This document shows, piece after piece, positions 18,294 through 25,980 of a stretch of 46,311 nt of DNA; position 1 is the first letter of the stretch; each line of letters begins with the position of its first letter. This DNA is from Flavobacteriales bacterium. Lineage in GTDB: Bacteria > Bacteroidota > Bacteroidia > Flavobacteriales_F > PHOS-HE28. The notes under the pieces are model-generated. The model worked only from the letters and a program-made list of their open reading frames with translations. It searched no databases and was not told the DNA's origin. The position numbers and the translations under genes are program-made. The stretch lies in assembly GCA_017987115.1 (NCBI GenBank), contig JAGNUG010000018.1:1-46311 (forward strand), in the 5' to 3' direction.

Positions 18294-18976
18294 CCAACCC
18301 GATCAATAGCGGCCCGGAAATGACCAGCTATCCTTTTGGCACTCTTCTCACTTCCCGATATCAAATTGGACACTAAGCTAAGTTCACACGCTAAACCATG
18401 TGAGCAATGCCTGGACCGTGAAAGGTTCTAAGTAACTCCTGTAGTGGCTCTGTTGTGCTCGAAACCAGATCATACTACTCTCGTGGTATTGTGAAACGTC
18501 ACTGGCAACGTGTACTTCGCATTGTCAGCATCACCATTCAACATGCTGTGATGAACTGCCGTTAATGTTGATCATTTCAATTTCCAGTAAGCCAAGCAAC
18601 AACAACAAGACCAGACAACACACTTCGAAACCAGATTGATCTGCTAAAAGCACAAGTACACGTTCTAATGGGTCATTGACTCATCCTGATCTCCCCGAAC
18701 GGATATCGGCTTATAACCCATTGCGAGAAGCTGTTACCTGATCGCACTTTCGAAGGAAACCAATTTTGAAACTATCCAAGGAACATAAAAGAGATTCCAT
18801 TCGCAGATGCGAATTTGCGCAGGACCACGGATCGTTCTTACATAAATGATATACGCCCCAAACGAGCTTTGGTACCATTTAAGGTGGCGATCTGCTTTCA
18901 TGAAGTCTCCATACCGATATTCGGGTCCGCGAACGCTTTCATCCGAAGAGATCATTGATCATTCACTCCTTTCAAA
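18294..18976 (+). other. 683-bp intergenic region
   Basis: I see no credible gene here on either strand. It is comparatively A/T-rich. It holds a small hairpin, ATTCGC-AGAT-GCGAAT at 18799-18814, about 160 nt ahead of the first kinase gene. The promoter of the kinase pair presumably lies in it. Confidence 0.4.
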
Positions 18977-20992
18977 ATGCCCTGTGTCCTCCGACCCATC
19001 TTGTTGTTCGCAGCGGTCTTCTCTTGGTACATCAACGGCGCTTTCGCTCAGGAAAACCCGGCGCGCCTTGATTCGGTGATCAAACAGTTGGACCGCCATG
19101 TCGAGGACACCATCCAGCTCGCACTCTTGATCTCGGCGTGCGAATCCTGGTATACCTCCAACAACGCATTTCCGTACATGCAGCGCTTGGACACGCTGTC
19201 GACCAAGTTGCTGAACAGCGATGATGCTGCGGTTCGCAAACGCGCTATCCATGCGCGAGGTGCATTCCACTTCTTCACCGGCTACCACGCTAAGTTCGCG
19301 CGCAACATTCCATTGGGTTTACGTTCGTTCAACGCTGCGATAGATGATTTCGGATCCATCGGGGCGCAAGGCGCTCTGGCCGAAACGTACGATGCATTGG
19401 GCATCCTCTTTCGTGCTGTTGGAGATAACGACCAAGCGTTCGCTGCTTTCCTCGAAGAGCGACGGATCGCTGTTGCACTTCAACGCCCACACATCAATAC
19501 CCAAGCCTTGGTACACTTGGCTGCATGTACTGCGGACCGAGGAGACTTCCGGACCGCCGCACTCTATCTCGATTCGTGCCACGCAGATAGCCCAGCGGAC
19601 AGTTCTGCCGTGTTGAACGAGCGCGCGCGCATTGCCATGCTCAATGGGGACAAGGATTCAGCCATAAAGCTCTTGCATGAAAGTCTGGACCGTGCAAAAC
19701 GTTCCACGAACCCATGGGACCAATTGCCCGTGCTTGCGCCGCTGGCCCGTGCCCACTACGCCAATGGGGAAGATGCCGCTGGCCTGTTGATCGCTATGGA
19801 ATGCAAACGGATCGGCAATGAGGTTGGCGACCAGACCGCTTTTTGCACTTGCATGGTGCTCGTTGGAGAAGGGGAACGACGTGCAGGTCAACCCAAAGTT
19901 GCCGAACGTGAATGGCTCAAAGCCCTACAACTCGCCCGCACGATCGGGAACGCCGGAAGTGCACGCGAATTAGGCGATGAAGGTTCGGTGCTGTACATCA
20001 CGGATCTCCTTGGAAAACTATACCGAGAACAAGGGCGCGTGGCCGAAGCACTATCCATGTCCGACGAATGGGTGCTTGCTCAAGAACAATTACTAGGCAT
20101 GTCCGGAAGGGACGAATTGCTGTTGCTCGCCTTTCGCAAAGAGCAATTGATCGATAGTCTAGCACATGTGAATGACTTGGAACGAGAAACGCTATTGCAC
20201 CGATCGAACCTCCAAAGCGAAAAGAACAGGTCCATCATTATTATAGCCCTAGCGGCTTTGCTCGCCATCATTGCTCTAGGGATCTGGAGCCGTTCGCGAC
20301 TATTGGCACGTACCAACGCCACCATCCTCGCAGCGCAACAGCAGTTGGTGGACAGCGAGAAAGCCCACGAGGCGGATGTAGTACGAACACGTATAGCACG
20401 CGATATTCATGATCAACTGGGAAGCGACCTTACCAAATTGGTGATGCTCAGCGATGAGGTGAACGCCAGCAAAACGAATGGTGGAGCGAACTTGGAAACG
20501 ACCACCGCGATCAAACGAGTAGCACGTGATGCTACTCGTGCACTCAGCGATATTGTTTGGGCGGTTGATCCACTTCAGGACGATCTCTCAAGCTTGGTGG
20601 AACGGATCCGTTCGCATAGTATGCACATGTTGCAAGGAACCGCGTTCGAGCACACGATCGATTGTGTCCACACGGGTGGTCATCAACGGATAGACCCATC
20701 CATGAAAAGGGACATTCAACTGATCCATCGCGAAGCGCTCAACAACGCTATCAAGTATTCCTCGGCGCAGCACATTTCCGTAAGCTTCCATACCAACGAA
20801 TATGATGTACGCTTGGAGGTTAGGGATGACGGTCTTGGCTTTCAAACCACTGCAAGCCTCAAGGGACGCGGACTGATGAATATGCGGGAGCGGGCGGAAC
20901 GGACTGGAGGCCATTTGCACATTCAGAGTCTGCCGGGTAAGGGCACATCGATCATCTTTGCGTTACAACCACAAATGCCTTTGAATGACTGA
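18977..20992 (+). CDS. TPR-containing sensor histidine kinase (HisKA_3 type)
   Basis: This 671-residue membrane kinase has a signal peptide at 1-24 (ending GAFAQ). About 375 residues of periplasmic helical TPR-like repeats follow (for example YDALGILFRAVGDNDQAFAAF and ALVHLAACTADRGDFRTAALYL). One transmembrane helix lies at about 418-437 (SIIIIALAALLAIIALGIW), then a short coiled coil. The HisKA_3 dimerisation helix carries phospho-acceptor H478 in ARDIHDQLGSDLTKL. The ATPase domain shows HREALNNAIKYS (N box), DDGLGF (G1) and GRGLMNMRERA (G2). It should phosphorylate a NarL-type regulator, most plausibly the one at 17652. Its stop overlaps the next kinase's start by 8 nt. The kinase half is nearly the same as that of its neighbour; the TPR half is not. 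Confidence 0.93.
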   Translation: MPCVLRPILLFAAVFSWYINGAFAQENPARLDSVIKQLDRHVEDTIQLALLISACESWYTSNNAFPYMQRLDTLSTKLLNSDDAAVRKRAIHARGAFHFFTGYHAKFARNIPLGLRSFNAAIDDFGSIGAQGALAETYDALGILFRAVGDNDQAFAAFLEERRIAVALQRPHINTQALVHLAACTADRGDFRTAALYLDSCHADSPADSSAVLNERARIAMLNGDKDSAIKLLHESLDRAKRSTNPWDQLPVLAPLARAHYANGEDAAGLLIAMECKRIGNEVGDQTAFCTCMVLVGEGERRAGQPKVAEREWLKALQLARTIGNAGSARELGDEGSVLYITDLLGKLYREQGRVAEALSMSDEWVLAQEQLLGMSGRDELLLLAFRKEQLIDSLAHVNDLERETLLHRSNLQSEKNRSIIIIALAALLAIIALGIWSRSRLLARTNATILAAQQQLVDSEKAHEADVVRTRIARDIHDQLGSDLTKLVMLSDEVNASKTNGGANLETTTAIKRVARDATRALSDIVWAVDPLQDDLSSLVERIRSHSMHMLQGTAFEHTIDCVHTGGHQRIDPSMKRDIQLIHREALNNAIKYSSAQHISVSFHTNEYDVRLEVRDDGLGFQTTASLKGRGLMNMRERAERTGGHLHIQSLPGKGTSIIFALQPQMPLND

Positions 20993-23078
20993 TCCGCAGT
21001 ATCCCCACAAGCGCTTTCCACTTTTGCTTGCTGCGTTCGCCATATGCACTGCTTCGTTGGCACAGGTGAATGTCGATTCCTTACGCGCCGTTGCGAACGA
21101 CATGAACAGACCGGACAGCATCCGGTTCACCGCTTGGTACGATATGGTATGGGATGGGTATCTCTTCAACGCCCCGGACACGGCCTTCGAGCTTGGCACC
21201 GCGCTACAACGCGAGGCACGCGAACGCGGCAGCAAGACGTTCATTGCCAGAAGCAGCGAACTCTTGGCGGCCTCTTGGTATGTGCGCGGCGACCTGAAGA
21301 CCGCATTGCTGCATTACGACACGGCCTTGGCCATGCACCGCACGGCGAACGACAAGGATGGCATGGCCGACGTACTCACGAACATGGCCAGCATGCGATC
21401 CTTCCTTGGGGAACGCGACCTGGCCCTCAAACTCTACGAGCAAGGGCTGAGCATCCACGAAGAGATCCATGATAGCGTCGGTATCGCCAACGACCTAAAT
21501 GCCATAGGCGTAGTGCATAGGGCGCGCGGCGATCATGCCAGAGCGGTTGAGCTTTTCAACCGCGCACTCCGCATGCTAGAGGTCCTGCGGAATGACCCTG
21601 GGATCTCCATCGGTCATGCGAATCTCGGTGCCACACTTACTGAACAGGGCGACCATAGCAATGCTTTGGTCCATTTCAAGGAAGCCCTTCGGATCGCTGA
21701 GCGACTCAATGATCAGCACCTGGTAGGCAAGGACCTCGAGGAGGTCGGATCATGCCTGGAAGCACTGAATGACACGACCGCCGCGATGGATCATTATTCG
21801 CGAAGCCTAAGCGTTCGCGAAGCCCTGAATGATCACCATGGGATCGTGAACGTGAACAACCGCATCGCCGACCTTCTCCTTGCGCAAGGTCGATCGGACC
21901 AAGCGCTGACGCTGTTCGAGAAAAGTGCAGCCCTAGCGCGTCAGGAGGAACTGCCCTGGGGTCTAGGAAATGCGCTGGTGGGCGTGAGCAAATGCATGTT
22001 GGCCAATGGCCGGAACACCGAAGCCCTCGCCGCTGCCCGCGAGGCAATGAGCGCCGCTGAAGAAAGCGAAGACCTGTCCCGTCAAAGGGATGCCGCCGAG
22101 GTCACCCAGCGGTCTCTGCGGGCCTTGGGGCGTTGGAAGGAAGCGCTCGATGCCTACACCACAATGGTCGCGCTGAGCGACAGCGTAATGCGCGAAGAGA
22201 ATCAACGCGCAGTGCTCCACAACGAATACGCATACGCCTATGAAAAACAAGCCTATGCGGATAGTGTCGGCCACGCTCTGGACAAGCAGGAAGCACGTCT
22301 GGAAAGTGACGAGCGTGAATCGAGCGAACGTTTCCGTCGCAATGTCGCTATTGCCATCGGTACCCTTTTAGCTATCCTCGTATTCGTCTTTTGGCAACGG
22401 GCCCGGATCCTGAAGCGGACCAACACGTCCATCCTCAATGTCCAGAACAAATTGTTGGAAAGTGAACGGGCCCGCGAAGCCGATGCGGTGCGCACCAGCA
22501 TAGCACGCGATATTCATGATCAACTCGGAAGTGACCTAACCAAACTGGTGATGCTAAGCGATGAGGTGACCGCGATGGTGAATGACGGGTCGACCTTGGA
22601 AACGACCACAGCGATCAAACGAGTAGCGCGTGATGCGACCCGCTCTCTTAGCGATATCGTTTGGGCCGTTGATCCGGAGCAGGACGACCTTTCTAGTTTG
22701 GTCGAACGCATCCGTTTGCATAGCCTGCACATGCTGGGCGGATCTTCGATCGAACACACGATCGACTGTGTGCATACCGGGGAACGTCAACACATAGACC
22801 CTTCCACCAAACGGGCCATTCAACTGATCCATCGCGAAGCGCTTAACAATGCCATCAAACACGCGAAGGCAACACGCATGGATATCCTCTTCCACTCCAA
22901 CTCAGATCGGATAACGATGCATATTTCCGACAATGGTGTTGGCTTGAGCGGACCAGTTGGAATGAATGGGAACGGAATTCAAAATATGCAACGTCGTGCC
23001 GAGCGAATTGGTGGCATGCTGGAGCTGGACCAAACCACGAAAGGGACCAGCCTGCACTTCATGCTAAGAACACATTGA
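20985..23078 (+). CDS. TPR-containing sensor histidine kinase, paralogue
   Basis: This 697-residue protein has the same plan as the preceding kinase: signal peptide 1-27 (ending TASLAQ), then roughly eight clearer TPR units in residues 90-400 (NDLNAIGVVHRARGDHARAVELFNRAL and GHANLGATLTEQGDHSNALVHFKEAL are good examples). A transmembrane helix lies at about 451-471, H511 in the HisKA_3 motif ARDIHDQLGSDLTKL, the N box HREALNNAIKHA, G1 DNGVGL and G2 GNGIQNMQRRA. The ATG at 20985 overlaps the previous gene by 8 nt, so translation is probably coupled. The gene is more GC-rich than the first kinase in its TPR half. Twin kinases may give two inputs to one regulator; this is inference. Confidence 0.93.
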   Translation: MTDPQYPHKRFPLLLAAFAICTASLAQVNVDSLRAVANDMNRPDSIRFTAWYDMVWDGYLFNAPDTAFELGTALQREARERGSKTFIARSSELLAASWYVRGDLKTALLHYDTALAMHRTANDKDGMADVLTNMASMRSFLGERDLALKLYEQGLSIHEEIHDSVGIANDLNAIGVVHRARGDHARAVELFNRALRMLEVLRNDPGISIGHANLGATLTEQGDHSNALVHFKEALRIAERLNDQHLVGKDLEEVGSCLEALNDTTAAMDHYSRSLSVREALNDHHGIVNVNNRIADLLLAQGRSDQALTLFEKSAALARQEELPWGLGNALVGVSKCMLANGRNTEALAAAREAMSAAEESEDLSRQRDAAEVTQRSLRALGRWKEALDAYTTMVALSDSVMREENQRAVLHNEYAYAYEKQAYADSVGHALDKQEARLESDERESSERFRRNVAIAIGTLLAILVFVFWQRARILKRTNTSILNVQNKLLESERAREADAVRTSIARDIHDQLGSDLTKLVMLSDEVTAMVNDGSTLETTTAIKRVARDATRSLSDIVWAVDPEQDDLSSLVERIRLHSLHMLGGSSIEHTIDCVHTGERQHIDPSTKRAIQLIHREALNNAIKHAKATRMDILFHSNSDRITMHISDNGVGLSGPVGMNGNGIQNMQRRAERIGGMLELDQTTKGTSLHFMLRTH

Positions 23079-23237
23079 CGCTTCAGCGCAATAAGAACTT
23101 GCTTCTACCGGCCCTTGCCCTGTGCAAACTGGCACTACACTCCGCCTACAGTTCGTTCGCGTCATGGAGGGCATACTTCCAACGTGGTATTTCTTTTTGA
23201 TCGCGGATCCCATTCCTTTTGTCCATATTCTCCGATC

Positions 23238-23567
23238 ATGATCAGGCCATTCCGGCCGTTCCCGATAGCCATCACCCTGGCTCTTACATGCGTTGGCCAC
23301 CTATCCCAAGGCTGCGAACAACACACCCTTCGCGGTTACCGCGAACGAAGCCGTACTGCATGTCATGGGTACCTCAATAGCTTATAATAGCGCCAACACC
23401 CTGGATCGATACTGACGGATGCGACCGGTCGTGTTTTGATCAATGCGCGGGTCGAGAGTATCATGCATCAGCTTGATCTCCAGCGTTTGGCTACTGGCAG
23501 CTATCTGCTTCAGTTACTCGATGATGGTGGTGTCTTGATCAGTGCGGCGCAAGTGGTAAAAGGATAG
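23238..23567 (+). pseudogene. T9SS cargo gene remnant, internally deleted and frameshifted
   Basis: Three pieces of one secreted protein lie in three frames. A signal peptide (MIRPFRPFPIAITLALTCVG, from ATG 23238) comes first. Then, shifted, there is a short mature segment (NNTPFAVTANEAVLHVMGTS). Finally, in another frame from about 23403, there is a T9SS sorting domain end (TDATGRVLINARVESIMHQ, LATGSYLLQLLDDGG, AAQVVKG, stop at 23565). Nearly all of the cargo region is gone. It lies between the kinase pair and asnS. Confidence 0.72.
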
Positions 23568-23644
23568 TCCGAAATGGAACTGTGGTCTGCTTTCTGCATG
23601 TGAACCACAGGCTTTACATCTTTGCGGTCCCTTTCGGTAACACC

Positions 23645-25114
23645 ATGCCGGAAGAAATGAACATGTATTCCATCAAAAAAGTACTTCACAACGAATCCCT
23701 GATAGGTAAGACCGTAACCGTAGCAGGCTGGATCCGCACCTTCCGAAACGACCGCTTCATAGCGCTGAACGACGGAAGCACGATCCTCAATTTGCAATGC
23801 GTGATCGATCAAGAGCAAGTCGATGCGGCAACACGCGCACGTTTTACCACAAGTGCCGCTGTTAAGTGTACCGGTGAACTCATCGCGTCGCAAGGCAGCG
23901 GCCAGCGCATGGAAATGAAAGTGATCTCGGTTGAAGTTCTTGGTGATAGCGATGCCGCCAAGTATCCGATCCAGCCGAAAAAGCACAGCTTGGAATTCTT
24001 GCGCGAGAATGCACATTTGCGTTTCCGTACCAATACGTACAGCGCGATCTTCCGTATGCGCCACCAAGTGAGTTTTGGGATACACGAGTATTTCGATCGC
24101 GAGGGATACAACTATTTCCACAGTCCGATCATTACTGCTAGTGATGCGGAAGGTGCCGGGGAAATGTTCCGTGTAAGTGTGCTTGATCCGAAGACACCTC
24201 CCTTGAACGATGATGGAAACGTGAATTTCAAAGAAGACTTCTTCGGTGCTGAAAGTCGACTCACGGTCAGCGGTCAATTGCAGGCCGAACTTGCCGCTCT
24301 AGCATTAGGCAAAGTCTACACCTTCGGGCCCACATTCCGTGCAGAGAACAGCAACACTACGCGCCACCTGGCAGAGTTCTGGATGATAGAGCCGGAAGCT
24401 GCGTTCATGGACCTGGTCGGCGATATGGATCTTGCGGAAGGGTTGTGCAAATATTTGATCGCCCGCGTGCTGAAGAACAGCACGGATGATCTGCAATTCC
24501 TGGATGCGCGCTTGAAAGAAGAGGAAGTGACCAAGCCGCAAGCGCAACGCAGCGAGATGGGTTTGATCGAACGTTTGCAATTCGTACTGGAAAATCCGTT
24601 CGAACGGATCACCTACGACGATGCGATCAACATACTTCTCCGCAGCAAGCCCTATCAGAAAAAGCAATTCCAATTCCCAGTGGAATGGGGCATCGATCTG
24701 CAAAGTGAACACGAGCGTTACTTGGTGGAAAAGCACTTCAAGAAACCAGTGATCGTCACCGGATACCCAGCGAAGATCAAAGCGTTCTACATGCGCACCA
24801 ACGCACCCGGCGATTTCGGCTACAGCGAAAATGGCAAAACCGTAGCAGCGATGGATGTGCTCTTCCCCGGTATCGGAGAGATCATTGGTGGCAGCCAACG
24901 TGAAGAACGACTGGACGTGTTGGAAGCGCGCATGAAGGACATGAACGTACCTGCCGAAGAACTCGATTGGTATTTGGATACCCGCAGATTTGGCACGGTG
25001 CCGCACGCTGGTTTCGGGCTTGGTCTTGAACGGTTCGTTCTCTTCGTTACGGGTATGGGGAATATTCGGGATGTGATCCCCTTCCCGCGGACGCCGGGGA
25101 GTGCGGAGTTTTAA
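23645..25114 (+). CDS. asnS: asparagine--tRNA ligase
   Basis: This 489-residue class IIb synthetase charges tRNA-Asn with asparagine in the cytoplasm. The N-terminal OB-fold anticodon-binding domain is clear (VTVAGWIRTFRNDRFIALND, residues 20-40). The catalytic core has motif 2 (FRAENSNTTRHLAEFWMIEPE) and motif 3 ([12 protein letters not shown]), and the protein ends as usual just after the IRDVIPFPR motif. The start is uncertain: ATG 23645 is used; ATG 23657 and 23663 are also in frame, and GGAAGAA just upstream of 23657 would suit 23663. Length is normal for Bacteroidota. Two partial duplicates exist in the window, a 5' fragment at 12506 and the last 420 nt at 30259. Confidence 0.96.
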   Translation: MPEEMNMYSIKKVLHNESLIGKTVTVAGWIRTFRNDRFIALNDGSTILNLQCVIDQEQVDAATRARFTTSAAVKCTGELIASQGSGQRMEMKVISVEVLGDSDAAKYPIQPKKHSLEFLRENAHLRFRTNTYSAIFRMRHQVSFGIHEYFDREGYNYFHSPIITASDAEGAGEMFRVSVLDPKTPPLNDDGNVNFKEDFFGAESRLTVSGQLQAELAALALGKVYTFGPTFRAENSNTTRHLAEFWMIEPEAAFMDLVGDMDLAEGLCKYLIARVLKNSTDDLQFLDARLKEEEVTKPQAQRSEMGLIERLQFVLENPFERITYDDAINILLRSKPYQKKQFQFPVEWGIDLQSEHERYLVEKHFKKPVIVTGYPAKIKAFYMRTNAPGDFGYSENGKTVAAMDVLFPGIGEIIGGSQREERLDVLEARMKDMNVPAEELDWYLDTRRFGTVPHAGFGLGLERFVLFVTGMGNIRDVIPFPRTPGSAEF

Positions 25115-25122
25115 ATTACTCG

Positions 25123-25154
25123 TTGATCCGCGAACAGAACCAAGGGTAGCTTTG
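25123..25154 (+). promoter_or_regulatory. Bacteroidota-type promoter of the arsC-like gene
   Basis: TTG at 25123-25125 and TAGCTTTG at 25147-25154 fit the -33 (TTG) and -7 (TAnnTTTG) elements of Bacteroidota primary sigma factors, with a 21-nt spacer. The predicted start of transcription would leave only a few nucleotides before the ATG at 25167. Confidence 0.55.
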
Positions 25155-25166
25155 TTATAAGTCATC

Positions 25167-25514
25167 ATGAAGATCTACCACCTAGCTAATTGTGGCACCT
25201 GTAAACGCATTATCGCGGAGATCCCGAAACTGAAGCGCTTCGAGCTCCAAGAGATCAAAACACAGCCCATTACCGGGAACCAATTGGACGAATTGAGATC
25301 CATGGCGGGAAGCTATGAGGCACTGATCAGTAAGATCGCCATGAAGTACCGGAGCATGGGACTCAATGAGAAGAAGCTAACTGAGAAGGACTTCCGCAAG
25401 TACATCCTGGAAGAATACACCTTTTTGAAACGCCCAGTGATCGTTATCGGAAACGAGCTCTTCGTTGGCAGTGCGCCGAAGACGGTGAAGGCAATGATGG
25501 AGGCGGCGAAGTAG
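25167..25514 (+). CDS. ArsC/Spx-family thioredoxin-fold protein
   Basis: This 115-residue single-domain protein of the ArsC/Spx/YffB superfamily starts MKIYHLANCGTCKR, with a CxxC pair C9-C12 at the N-terminus of the first helix. The remainder follows the family plan: an EIKTQPIT strand, a helical insertion (TEKDFRKYILEEYTFLKRP) and a RPVIVIGNELFVG strand-turn. Family members are glutathione- or thioredoxin-linked reductases or redox regulators; which one cannot be decided here, and no arsenic genes are nearby. It lies 52 nt after asnS but has its own promoter-like element. A 54-residue N-terminal counterpart is fused to an asnS fragment at 30101. Confidence 0.88.
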   Translation: MKIYHLANCGTCKRIIAEIPKLKRFELQEIKTQPITGNQLDELRSMAGSYEALISKIAMKYRSMGLNEKKLTEKDFRKYILEEYTFLKRPVIVIGNELFVGSAPKTVKAMMEAAK

Positions 25515-25980
25515 AGGACGGCACTGTCCAATTCCACCATTTCAGACCTGTTGTAGTTCTGTTGAATAGCATGGTGGGCAACTTCCGGAATTCGAGTGGC
25601 TGGCGACCTAGCATACCTTGATCATTGCGAATGAAGCACGATCAGTCATTCAAACATCCGTCAATATCAGTTGATGGTTCATGGTGCAGTCCATCCAAAA
25701 GTGCGTTAGCATAAAGAGCGATCAGGACCAACGCGGTGACCTGCTCAACGAATACGGAATTGAGAACACCAAACACGCACGTGCTGACGGCTTGAGTTCA
25801 ATGCGTTCCAAGCCAATCACTAGTAAGACTTCTAGAACAGAAGGTGATCCATACCCGTTTTGACAGGTTAAGATCCAATACCCATTAATGGGTATTGTAC
25901 AGTGCAGCAGAAGGTCGTCCATTTGTGTTTGCGGAAAGGGTTGAGCAATTTCTTATGGACCAAGCACCCACCAACCGAAG
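25515..25980 (+). other. 466-bp intergenic region upstream of the cyclase gene
   Basis: I find no convincing gene; a 60-codon frame at 25681-25863 has no protein-like features. The region contains the 22-bp perfect palindrome at 25876-25897 and presumably the cyclase promoter. Confidence 0.4.
25876..25897. promoter_or_regulatory. 22-bp perfect palindrome upstream of the cyclase gene
   Basis: CAATACCCATT (25876-25886) and AATGGGTATTG (25887-25897) are exact reverse complements with no loop. The site lies 84 nt ahead of the cyclase start and away from any stop codon. That position favours a dimeric regulator's operator over a terminator. No regulator is identified. Confidence 0.5.

Noticed and set aside
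18294-18976. Possible tRNA or small RNA in the long gap before the kinase pair
   Set aside because: No cloverleaf-like pattern, T-loop consensus or terminator could be found by eye; only a 6-bp hairpin is present.
24305-25168. 287-codon minus-strand frame
   Set aside because: It is antisense to asnS and has no recognisable domain.
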